Assembly (NCBI GenBank): GCA_964429195.1
Contig: CAYSBC010000014.1
Location: forward strand, 1-36,747
Reading direction: 5' to 3'
From: JBBAFM01 sp041655415
GTDB taxonomy: Bacteria > Bacillota > Clostridia > Peptostreptococcales > JAAYPU01
Length of the DNA stretch: 36,747 nucleotides
The notes below the pieces were generated by a model. The model made no database searches. It had not been told where the DNA came from and saw nothing but the letters and a program-made list of their open reading frames with translations. Positions 16,332 to 24,003 of this stretch are shown piece after piece; position 1 is the first letter of the stretch; each line of letters begins with the position of its first letter. Made by a program: the position numbers and the translations under genes.

Positions 16332-17414
16332 TTAAAGACTGTTTTCTGAGAGTAACATATCTAATACAACGAGGGCTGAAGCACATTCGATGACGGGTAT
16401 AGCCCTAAAGACGATACAGGGGTCGTGTCTGCCCTGTATAGAAATCCTGGTTTCCTTTTTTGTGACTAAATCGACAGTTCTTTGAGGCTTGGCAATGGAG
16501 GGCGTTGGCTTGAGCACAACCTTAAAGATAATAGGCATCCCTGTAGAGATACCCCCTAAAATACCACCGTTATGATTCGTAAGAGTTTTTATCTTACCAT
16601 TGGATAAGGTGAATTCATCATTGGCTTCGGAACCCTTCATTTCAGCAAAGTGAAAACCGGCTCCAAATTCAACACCCTTAACGGCAGGTATGGAAAAGAG
16701 CATGTGGGATAGTTGACTTTCCACGGAGTCAAACATAGGAGAACCAATTCCGGTAGGCACATTGATAATGGCACACTCAACGATACCTCCTAAGGAATCC
16801 AAGTCATTCTTAGCCTCAAGGATGGCGTTTTCCATTTTTTTACCTGTCAGATCATCTAATACAGGAAGAGGTTTGCCGGCAATGTATTTGAAGATAGAAG
16901 GGGATAATTCACTAAAATCCGCGTCTTCGATATTCAATATTTTAGATACATGACTTCCTATAAAGATATTGTAATCCCGCAATATTTGTTTAGCGATACT
17001 CCCTGCAAAGACAAGGGGTGCAGTCAAACGACCGGAAAAGTGTCCCCCACCTCTGTAATCATTAAAACCATGGTATTTTGTGTAGCCAGTATAGTCTGCA
17101 TGGCTCGGCCTTAATTCATATTTTGTTTTTTCATAAGCCGATGAACGGGTGTCTTCATTTTTTATCATACCGCATAGGGGTGTACCGGTAGTTTTACCGT
17201 TAAAGAACCCGCTGACTATTTCAACATCGTCCTCCTCTTTACGAGGAGTAGAAGTTTCATTTCTACCGGGGGCCCGTCTTTTCATTTCTCTCTTTATAAA
17301 ATTTAAATCTAAGGTCACACCTGATGGGAGGCCATCAATAACAACGCCAATAGCGCTACCATGAGATTCACCGAATATGGATATCTTCAAAGCATTACCT
17401 ATGTTCGAACTCAT
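16332..17414 (-). CDS. aroC: Chorismate synthase
   Basis: 360 residues, full length. The enzyme converts EPSP to chorismate using reduced FMN. Visible signatures are FGESHGSAIG near the N-terminus, RRAPGRNETSTPRKEEDDVEI, RPSHADYTGYTKY, the RGGGHFSGR motif, GGILGGISTGMPI and the RHDPCI(V)FRAIPV block. The start lies inside the end of aroA (20-base overlap) and is preceded by AGGAGG, so translation is probably coupled. Confidence 0.97.
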   Translation of the reverse strand: MSSNIGNALKISIFGESHGSAIGVVIDGLPSGVTLDLNFIKREMKRRAPGRNETSTPRKEEDDVEIVSGFFNGKTTGTPLCGMIKNEDTRSSAYEKTKYELRPSHADYTGYTKYHGFNDYRGGGHFSGRLTAPLVFAGSIAKQILRDYNIFIGSHVSKILNIEDADFSELSPSIFKYIAGKPLPVLDDLTGKKMENAILEAKNDLDSLGGIVECAIINVPTGIGSPMFDSVESQLSHMLFSIPAVKGVEFGAGFHFAEMKGSEANDEFTLSNGKIKTLTNHNGGILGGISTGMPIIFKVVLKPTPSIAKPQRTVDLVTKKETRISIQGRHDPCIVFRAIPVIECASALVVLDMLLSENSL

Positions 17415-18678
17415 CTATGTTTCCTCCTAACCTTTTAAAATCTTCCCAGAAGCCGGGATATGATTTTTCTACAGATTGGCTTCCTTCTATGCCAACAGAA
17501 TCTCTGCATCGAATGGAAGCTACAGCTATAGCCATAGCAATTCTATGATCATTCCAGCTATCTGTCAGACCACCTGTTAAATATTTTTGCCCCTTTATGA
17601 TTAAACTGTCATCAAGCTCCATGATTTCTGCACCTAAATTGCTAAGCTCTGTTGCAGTGGAGGTAAGGCGATCGGATTCCTTTATTCTTAGCCGTGCCCC
17701 ATTCATAAGATGTGTTGTTCCTGAGCTCACAGATCCCAGGACGGATAGGATGGGAACTAAATCAGGAATTTGAGAAACATCGATGGTTATACCACTTGTA
17801 CTGGATGGTAAAACAACAAGGGATGATCCCTTTTCGATAATCTCGCCACCCATTTGCTTAACAATATCCAGGATGGCCCTATCACCCTGCTTTGAATTGA
17901 AGTTGATATTTTGAAGGGTTAGGCCATTACCTATTAATCCAGCAACAATCCAAAAGGCGGCTTGAGAATAGTCGCTTTCCACTGTGTAGTCCTTAGCTAG
18001 ATACCTTTGATTGCCTTCTATAAAGAAGGATTGATAATCCTTGTTGATGATTTTAATCCCAAAGGAAGCTAAAACATCGAGGGTTAAATCCACATAGCCT
18101 TTGGATTCTAAATCACCGGTAATGATTAAGCTAGAATCGCCCTTTAAAAGGGGGAGAGCGATTAAGAGTCCTGTTATATATTGGGAGCTGATATTGCCTT
18201 CTATGGAAAAGTGGCCGGGCTGAAGAGTTCCGGATATTGTAAGAGGCAATTTTCCATGATTATTTTCATATTTTACCTTGTGCTCATCCAATAAAGCATA
18301 ATAAGAATCTAAGGGCCTTTCCGGTAACCTTCCTTCACCGGTAAAGGTTATGGAAGCTTCCACAAGGGCAGCCAGGGGAATGAGAAACCTTAGTGTTGAA
18401 CCGGATTCCTTGCAATCTATGGTAGAGTCTTGAACAGAATTTAAAAGACCCCCTTTTATCTTTACGGATGAATCAGGACAATATTCAATGGAGGCCCCAA
18501 AGGCTTTCACGGCCTCCAAGGTAGCCTCTATATCCTTTGAAAGCTGGATATGATGAATAGTGCTTATCCCATCCGCTAAAGCTGCGCATATAATAGCCCT
18601 GTGGCTGATGCTCTTTGATGGGGGAATATTGATTTCCCCGGAAAGACAGGATGAATGAATGATAACATTGTCAGACAT
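17395..18678 (-). CDS. aroA: 3-phosphoshikimate 1-carboxyvinyltransferase (EPSP synthase)
   Basis: 427 residues. The enzyme joins phosphoenolpyruvate to shikimate 3-phosphate. Visible are PPSKSISHRAI near the N-terminus, ESGSTLRFL in the phosphate-binding region, SSQYITGLL, YTVESDYSQAAFW, the RIKESDRL motif and the SWNDHRIAMA ending block. The frame runs further upstream to 18741, but an AGGGAGG site fits ATG 18678, which shares one base with the aroB stop (TAATG). The sequence ESGSTLRF, rather than GNAGTA-type, is seen in Gram-positive enzymes. Confidence 0.97.
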   Translation of the reverse strand: MSDNVIIHSSCLSGEINIPPSKSISHRAIICAALADGISTIHHIQLSKDIEATLEAVKAFGASIEYCPDSSVKIKGGLLNSVQDSTIDCKESGSTLRFLIPLAALVEASITFTGEGRLPERPLDSYYALLDEHKVKYENNHGKLPLTISGTLQPGHFSIEGNISSQYITGLLIALPLLKGDSSLIITGDLESKGYVDLTLDVLASFGIKIINKDYQSFFIEGNQRYLAKDYTVESDYSQAAFWIVAGLIGNGLTLQNINFNSKQGDRAILDIVKQMGGEIIEKGSSLVVLPSSTSGITIDVSQIPDLVPILSVLGSVSSGTTHLMNGARLRIKESDRLTSTATELSNLGAEIMELDDSLIIKGQKYLTGGLTDSWNDHRIAMAIAVASIRCRDSVGIEGSQSVEKSYPGFWEDFKRLGGNIDEFEHR

Positions 18679-19748
18679 TAGGATGGACCTCCCTTCAGGA
18701 ATAATTTCATATCTGCTTTGGAGATGGTATGAACAAAACATTCTCCAATATCTCTTATAAGTATTAAATGAATCGATTGACCACGGCTTTTTTTATCAGT
18801 TTCCATAGCCTGCAAGAAATCCTCCATGGAGGCTTCAGGCATTTGATAAGGCAAGTTATATTGCATGAGAACTTGTCTTAATTTTTCAGAGACGCCCTTC
18901 ACCGTTAAATTCATTTCCTCACTTTTCTGAGTGATTTGGTACATACCAATAGCCACTCCCTCTCCGTGAGTATAGGTTCCGAAGTTAAACACTTTTTCAA
19001 CAGCATGACCAAGGGTATGACCAAAGTTGAGAATCATTCGGATGCCATTATCACGCTCATCTTCTTGCACAATCCTTCTTTTAATATCCAGGCATCGGGT
19101 GATGATATCTTCCATATAAGGCAAGATGGATGAACTATCATGCCCAGCAAGCAGATTAAAGAGTTCGGCATCTTGAATCATGCTGTATTTGATGACTTCT
19201 GCCAGACCATCTGAAAAGGTTCTTGGAGGCAGAGTATTCAGTACAAGGGGGTCAATGAATACAGCGTCGGGATGATAAAAACTACCGATTAAGTTTTTCC
19301 CTTGAGGCAGATTCACAGCTGTTTTACCGCCCACGCTACTATCCACTTGGGCTAATAGAGTAGTTGGAATTTGTATATAGGGGACTTCCCGCAAGTAGGT
19401 GGATGCTGCAAAACCCGCTAAATCCCCAATAACACCACCGCCTAGGGCAATGATGAGATCACTTTTTGTTATGCCTTTATCAATTAATTGCTTATAGACC
19501 TGCGCGAGAGTCTCTAAGGATTTGCTCTCCTCACCCGGCTTCACCACAACAGGAAAGACCTTTTGACTGATGGTGGCCAGCTTGTTTATCAATTCTTTTC
19601 CGTAAAGATCATAAACTGTTTCATCTGTCACTAGGGCTATTTTCTTCTCCCTTGAGTCGATAGTGGAATCAAGAGTGTTCAAGAGATTATTTTTTATAAA
19701 AATAGGGTAGGTCTTATGAGCACATTGGACAGTTAAGGATTGCGACAT
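18678..19748 (-). CDS. aroB: 3-dehydroquinate synthase
   Basis: 356 residues. It closes DAHP to 3-dehydroquinate using NAD+ and a divalent metal. Visible are GGGVIGDLAGFAASTYLR, PTTLLAQVDSSVGGKTAVN, LAEVIKYSMI (metal Glu), NFGHTLGHAVE and HGEGVAIGM (metal histidines). The frame extends ten codons upstream into tyrA, but AAGGAGA fits ATG 19748, which overlaps the tyrA stop as TAATG. It is second in the operon. Confidence 0.97.
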   Translation of the reverse strand: MSQSLTVQCAHKTYPIFIKNNLLNTLDSTIDSREKKIALVTDETVYDLYGKELINKLATISQKVFPVVVKPGEESKSLETLAQVYKQLIDKGITKSDLIIALGGGVIGDLAGFAASTYLREVPYIQIPTTLLAQVDSSVGGKTAVNLPQGKNLIGSFYHPDAVFIDPLVLNTLPPRTFSDGLAEVIKYSMIQDAELFNLLAGHDSSSILPYMEDIITRCLDIKRRIVQEDERDNGIRMILNFGHTLGHAVEKVFNFGTYTHGEGVAIGMYQITQKSEEMNLTVKGVSEKLRQVLMQYNLPYQMPEASMEDFLQAMETDKKSRGQSIHLILIRDIGECFVHTISKADMKLFLKGGPS

Positions 19749-20596
19749 TACTTCATCTCCTTTTTTTTGTTTGTGCATGCTACAAACAAGGATTCTAATA
19801 AAGAAGAGTCCTTTGTAGCCACAGCATTCCTCAAGAGCTGCATCTCATGAATAAAGGAGTCCATCAGCCTTAGAACATTGTCTTGGTTACCGAGTATGAG
19901 CTGGCGCCAAAGAGGTGCGTTGAGTTTCGCAATCCTTGTGAATTCATCGAAGCTATTTCCCGTGAACCGTAAAATGTCTTGGTTATCATGAGAGTTAATG
20001 AGTGCAGCAGCAATAAGGTGAGGAAGCTGACTTGTATACCCTATAACCTCATCATGCATTTCCGGGGAAATTTGAGAGATGCTTCCAAAGCCCATGGATT
20101 TTAACATAGCTATGATGAGTGCAAGATTTTCTTCTTTATTATTTTCAGTAGGTGTTAAAATAAAATTAGCCCCTAAAAATAAGTTTTCTGAGGCCGAGCT
20201 TAAGCCCTGACCTTCATTGCCGGCCATGGGATGACCTCCAATAAAATCAAGATCCATTCTGTCCTTTAGATCTAATTCTTGTAGAACTTTTCTTTTTATG
20301 CCACCCGTATCCATGAGAATGGCATTCTCTTTAAATAAATGAAGATGAGACTTGACAAAATCAACAATCTTATCCGGGTAAAGGCATAGAATAACGATAT
20401 CCGAATGGGATAAGGGGTAATCAGGTATCGAAAAACCCCTATCAATCATTTTGTTTTCCTCGGCTTTTTTCAAAGTGTCCTCATGAATGTCCAATCCCCA
20501 AACATTCTTAAAGCCGGCATTTTTCAAATGATAGGCAAAGGAGCCGCCTATTAAGCCTAATCCTACAACGCAGATGTTTCTATTCTTGTTTTCCAT
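19748..20596 (-). CDS. tyrA: Prephenate dehydrogenase
   Basis: 282 residues, NAD(P)-dependent oxidative decarboxylation of prephenate to 4-hydroxyphenylpyruvate for tyrosine synthesis. The sequence starts with a Rossmann motif VVGLGLIGGS, then has DTGGIKR, IGGHPMAGNEG (catalytic-site His), TP, and YTSQLPHL. No C-terminal ACT domain is present; the longer Bacillus enzyme has one, so feedback must differ or be absent. First gene of the operon. A GGAG ribosome site lies rather far (11 bases) from the ATG. Confidence 0.95.
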   Translation of the reverse strand: MENKNRNICVVGLGLIGGSFAYHLKNAGFKNVWGLDIHEDTLKKAEENKMIDRGFSIPDYPLSHSDIVILCLYPDKIVDFVKSHLHLFKENAILMDTGGIKRKVLQELDLKDRMDLDFIGGHPMAGNEGQGLSSASENLFLGANFILTPTENNKEENLALIIAMLKSMGFGSISQISPEMHDEVIGYTSQLPHLIAAALINSHDNQDILRFTGNSFDEFTRIAKLNAPLWRQLILGNQDNVLRLMDSFIHEMQLLRNAVATKDSSLLESLFVACTNKKKEMK

Positions 20597-20670
20597 AGAG
20601 GGTCATTCTCCTTTTATCTATTGTGATCTATTTTAACCATGAAGTTGGATAATTCTTAAAGGTTAAAATT

Positions 20671-20699
20671 ATTGTAACAGTGTTGAAATGAAAGGTAAA
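20671..20699 (-). promoter_or_regulatory. Sigma-A promoter of the tyrA-aroE operon
   Basis: On the minus strand TTTACC (20694-20699), a 17-base spacer and TACAAT (20671-20676), about 75 bases before tyrA. The leader between shows no T-box or convincing attenuator. Confidence 0.65.
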
Positions 20700-20775
20700 G
20701 AGTAAAGATTGACAAATAAATGTGTTATAATAAGTTTTATATAAAGGATTAATCAAGAACAAAAGAGGAGTTACC

Positions 20776-21036
20776 ATGAACTATATTTATATTATTGAAT
20801 GTCAAGATAAAACGCTATATACGGGATACACCACCGATATAGAGAAAAGAATAGAGATGCATAATAAAGGGTTAGGGGCCAAATATACGAGGGGTAGGGG
20901 ACCGGTCGTATTAAAGTATTTTGAAGAATTCCATAGTAAAAATGACGCTTTGAAAAGGGAGAAAGCCATTCAAAAGCTCTCCAGAGTTCAAAAGCTTCAT
21001 TTAATTAATGGAGCCCTGGGAAAAGAGGAAGAATAG
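20776..21036 (+). CDS. GIY-YIG domain protein (UPF0213, YazA/YhbQ type)
   Basis: 86-residue single-domain protein of the GIY-YIG nuclease fold. Visible are YIYIIEC and TLYTGYT (the GIY and YIG strands), the conserved Arg in DIEKRI.MHN, GLGAKYTRGRGPV, and the ALKREKAIQKLSR helix common to this small family. A role in DNA repair or turnover is suspected for the family but not settled. GAGGAG precedes the ATG. Its stop is one base from the next start, so the two are co-transcribed. Confidence 0.93.
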   Translation: MNYIYIIECQDKTLYTGYTTDIEKRIEMHNKGLGAKYTRGRGPVVLKYFEEFHSKNDALKREKAIQKLSRVQKLHLINGALGKEEE

Positions 21037-21037
21037 G

Positions 21038-21691
21038 ATGAGCAATTCAACCATTAAAATAGTTGCAATTCTAAGTATGCTTATCGATCATATTGGAGCC
21101 GTTTTCATGGCAGACTCTGACTTATATCTTGTTTTCAGGTCCATAGGCAGGTTAGCATTTCCGATTTTTGCTTACTTTATAGCAGAGGGCTGTCAGAAGA
21201 CTAGGAATATTCAAGGCTATTTAAGGCGACTGCTTTTATTTGGATTGATATCGGAGGTACCCTTTGATCTTGCAGGAAGAGGCATGATTCTCGAATTCGG
21301 TCATCAGAACGTATTTTTCACTCTGTTTTTAGGTGCCTTATCCATTTACTTTTACAAATCGATGACAGAAAAAGAGGAAAAAAACAAAACCCTTGGATGG
21401 GTTACAGTTGCTTCCCTAGCCTTTCTTGCAGAACTTTTCAATACGGATTATGGGGCTCTAGGTGTCATGCTTATTTTTATCCTTTACTATAAGAGAGGGG
21501 AATTTAAAAGCCAGGCCTTGGCCATCCTTTTAATGAATATACTTTTCTTTAATCCGCTGCAGCTATGGGGCTGTTTATCCGTTATTCCTCTTTATTTTTA
21601 TAATCAAACTAGAGGAATGAATTTGAAAGTTGTTTTCTATGCATTTTATCCTTTACACTTGCTGATACTGGGGTTAATAGCCAAATTGTAG
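21038..21691 (+). CDS. TraX-family integral membrane protein
   Basis: 217 residues with about six to seven membrane segments. TraX-family landmarks are IKIVAILSMLIDHIGAVF at the start, RSIGRLAFPIFAYFIAEG, YLRRLLLFGLISEVPFDL, and the ending YAFYPLHLLIL. The founding TraX acetylates F-pilin, but chromosomal homologues in Firmicutes have no proven role; an acyltransferase activity on a surface polymer is possible. The frame opens at 21008, but ATG 21038 follows GAGG by 9 bases and lies directly after the GIY-YIG stop. Confidence 0.87.
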   Translation: MSNSTIKIVAILSMLIDHIGAVFMADSDLYLVFRSIGRLAFPIFAYFIAEGCQKTRNIQGYLRRLLLFGLISEVPFDLAGRGMILEFGHQNVFFTLFLGALSIYFYKSMTEKEEKNKTLGWVTVASLAFLAELFNTDYGALGVMLIFILYYKRGEFKSQALAILLMNILFFNPLQLWGCLSVIPLYFYNQTRGMNLKVVFYAFYPLHLLILGLIAKL

Positions 21692-21710
21692 AAAAGCAAA
21701 GGAGTACTTT

Positions 21711-22683
21711 TTGAAAATGAAAAAATATTTTTACGATAACTTGATCATCGGCGCAGGTCCTGCAGGATTATTTACAGCCTGTAACTTAGATAGGAACCAA
21801 ACTATCTGTATTCTTGAAAAGACTGGGAAACCGGGACAAAAGCTATTGATGGCTGGGGGAGGACAATGCAACATGACCCATGCCGGTGATATCAAAGATT
21901 TTATGGAGCACTATGGGAAGGCCGGCAAGAAAATAAGGCAGGTGCTCTATAAGTTTAATAATAAGATGCTTATTCATTATTTTGAAAAAAGCCATCTCAA
22001 AATGATCATCAGGGAAGATAATAAGGTTTTTCCCGAGTCCTTAAAAGGGAGAGATGTATTAAATACATTGCTTCAAAATTGCAGGGATAACCAGGTGGAT
22101 ATCCACTATCACCAGGAAATAGAAAGTGTGGCTTACAGTGACGAAAAAATATTTCATGTCAAAACCAAGGATAGAGAATACTCCTGTCATAATCTTATTA
22201 TAGCCACAGGGGGATGCTCTTACCCAACAACAGGGTCGGATGGGGAGTTTTTTAAACATCTCAGGGCCTTAGGGGTTGGAATCAGTGAGCTTTACCCTGC
22301 TTTAGTACCTATCGAGGTGAAGGATTACCCCTATACTTCATTAGCAGGTATTTCCTTGGAAAATGTGAAGGTAAGCATAAAACGTGATTCTAAAAAAATT
22401 GCATCCCTGACAGGAGATATTCTCTTTACCCATAAAAACTTTTCAGGGCCTGTTATCCTCAATATATCACGTGATATAAGGCCTGGTGATCAACTTGAAA
22501 TCAGCTATTATAATCATCAAGACAGAGAAACACTCAGGAGGGAATTGGGGGAATTCTTAAAAAGAAACCCTGGAACCTTAAGCAATTTAGTGCGAGAGTA
22601 TACTCATCTTCCCAAACGTTTGCTTGATACTCTTCTTGCCAAGCTTCAATTAGAAGAGATACCCTTATCGAATCTATCCAAAA
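21711..22683 (+). CDS. HI0933/YhiN-family FAD-dependent oxidoreductase, cut by scaffold gap
   Basis: 324 residues are visible before the run of N; the family is usually about 400-420 residues. Visible are the FAD-binding LIIGAGPAGLFTA near the N-terminus, ILEKTGKPGQKLLMAGGGQCNMTH, FPESLKGRDVL, LIIATGGCSYPTTGSDG, and the TGDILFTHKNFSGPVIL block. The function is a flavin oxidoreductase of unknown substrate. AAAGGAG at 21698-21704 fits the TTG at 21711 better than ATG 21717. The missing C-terminus, about 80-90 residues, is longer than the 33 codons that 100 N could hold. Confidence 0.9.
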
Positions 22684-22783
22684 NNNNNNNNNNNNNNNNN
22701 NNNNNNNNNNNNNNNNNNNNNNNNNNNNNNNNNNNNNNNNNNNNNNNNNNNNNNNNNNNNNNNNNNNNNNNNNNNNNNNNNNN
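22684..22783. other. Assembly gap of 100 N
   Basis: Exactly 100 N, the conventional placeholder for a gap of unknown length. It removes the 3' end of the flavoprotein gene and possibly whole genes. Confidence 0.98.
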
Positions 22784-22808
22784 ATAAAAAATAGAGGAGG
22801 GCGATAGG

Positions 22809-23198
22809 ATGAATAGAAAAGGTTTTATGTTCATCCTTATGATTATCTTGATGCTAGTCATAACCGGTAATAAAAGTGAATATAGAATATTTACAGAAAA
22901 ATTTGAGAAAAATTATATCAAAGTAGTACTCTATGTGGACACATCGAATACTCTTGAAAATTTGAAGCTCATCCATTCAAAGCAAGAAGAGATTAGTCAA
23001 TTAAGAATCTTATTACATAATATTAAGGATAAAGTACCTGAAAATAAAATAGAGGAGTATCAAGCCTATCAACAGGATTACGAGGTACTTCTTTTTTTAA
23101 GCAATATTGTTGATTCCTGGGATTGGCTGACACCGGAAGAGCTCAAGGAAGTAGAGGACAAGATTTTGGAAGTCACTGTGAAAAAAGAGTATCACTAA
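22809..23198 (+). CDS. Small secreted or membrane-anchored protein, unknown
   Basis: 129 residues. Residues about 4-20 are a hydrophobic signal or anchor segment (GFMFILMIILMLVITG) without a lipoprotein cysteine. The rest is charged and probably helical (LKLIHSKQEEISQLRILLHNIKDKV, LTPEELKEVEDKILE). I do not recognise the family. AGGAGGG (22795-22801) precedes the ATG. It begins right after the gap, so its operon partners are unknown. Confidence 0.72.
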   Translation: MNRKGFMFILMIILMLVITGNKSEYRIFTEKFEKNYIKVVLYVDTSNTLENLKLIHSKQEEISQLRILLHNIKDKVPENKIEEYQAYQQDYEVLLFLSNIVDSWDWLTPEELKEVEDKILEVTVKKEYH

Positions 23199-23212
23199 GG
23201 GTTCGGTAAAAC

Positions 23213-23241
23213 TTGAAATAACGAGCTAAAGCATATATAAT
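23213..23241 (+). promoter_or_regulatory. Sigma-A promoter of the cyclophilin gene
   Basis: TTGAAA (23213-23218), a 17-base spacer and a consensus TATAAT (23236-23241), about 85 bases before the chosen ATG. Confidence 0.75.
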
Positions 23242-23324
23242 ATCCAATGTTACCATTTATTGTGAAAGAACACGATAGAATTTTACATAGCATTGAACTA
23301 AAAAAGAAAGAAGGTAAAAAAGAT

Positions 23325-23861
23325 ATGAGTAATCCAATAGTCACTATAGAAATGGAAAATGGAGATGTCATTAAGGTCGAGCTTTATCCTGAAATTGCCC
23401 CTAACACTGTCAACAACTTTGTTGCTTTGATCTCAGAGGGGTTCTATGATAGCACATTATTTCACAGAGTTATACCGGGTTTTATGATTCAAGGCGGGGA
23501 TCCGGAAGGAACAGGTATGGGTGGGCCGGGATATAGCATTAAGGGTGAATTTACATCCAATGGTTTCCAAAATAATCTTAAGCATAGTCGAGGTGTTTTA
23601 TCCATGGCACGGGCTATGAAACCCAATTCAGCCGGTTCACAGTTTTTCATTATGACAGAAGATTCTCCGCATCTCGATGGACAATATGCATCATTTGGCA
23701 AAGTCATGGAGGGTATGGAAGCAGTAGATAAAATCGTCAATGTAAGCAGAGATCGCAATGATAGACCGGCTGAAGATCAAAGAATGAAAAAGGTAACCGT
23801 AGATACCTTTGGTATAAAATATGACGATGTCATCAAAGTGAAGGGTTTTTTCAATAGATAG
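23325..23861 (+). CDS. Peptidyl-prolyl cis-trans isomerase, cyclophilin type
   Basis: 178-residue single-domain cyclophilin, cytoplasmic (no signal peptide), catalysing proline isomerisation in protein folding. The active-site blocks are FHRVIPGFMIQGGD, GVLSMARA, NSAGSQFFI and LDGQYASFGKV; a Tyr stands where eukaryotic enzymes have the cyclosporin-contacting Trp, as is common in bacteria. The frame opens at 23247 without a ribosome site; GAAGG fits ATG 23325. It has its own promoter and a strong terminator, so is monocistronic. Confidence 0.95.
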   Translation: MSNPIVTIEMENGDVIKVELYPEIAPNTVNNFVALISEGFYDSTLFHRVIPGFMIQGGDPEGTGMGGPGYSIKGEFTSNGFQNNLKHSRGVLSMARAMKPNSAGSQFFIMTEDSPHLDGQYASFGKVMEGMEAVDKIVNVSRDRNDRPAEDQRMKKVTVDTFGIKYDDVIKVKGFFNR

Positions 23862-23877
23862 AATAACAAGTAATTTT

Positions 23878-23917
23878 CAGGCTGCTTCAAGAAAAAAAGA
23901 AGTAGTCTGTTTTTTTT
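23878..23917 (+). terminator. Intrinsic terminator after the cyclophilin gene
   Basis: CAGGCTGCTTC (23878-23888) pairs with GAAGTAGTCTG (23899-23909) in 11 pairs, two of them G-U, with an A-rich loop, followed by eight T residues. Confidence 0.88.
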
Positions 23918-23966
23918 CTCATCTTTTTGAAATAGGATGCAGGAAATAACAAGAAAATGACGAAAA

Positions 23967-23983
23967 TATGTATTGCATACATA
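23967..23983. repeat. Operator-like palindrome before the histidine kinase gene
   Basis: TATGTAT and ATACATA are separated by TGC, 20 bases before the ATG and just ahead of the ribosome site. No T tract follows, so it is more like a protein-binding site than a terminator. Confidence 0.45.
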
Positions 23984-24003
23984 AATCAAGGGGAGACGTT
24001 ACG

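Noticed and set aside
20597..20670. T-box or attenuator in the leader of the aromatic operon
   Set aside because: The leader is too short and lacks T-box sequence and a terminator/antiterminator pair.
20709..20731. TTGACA and TATAAT before the GIY-YIG gene
   Set aside because: Both boxes are good alone, but they are only 11 bases apart, too close for one sigma-A promoter; no other partner box fits well, so no promoter is listed.
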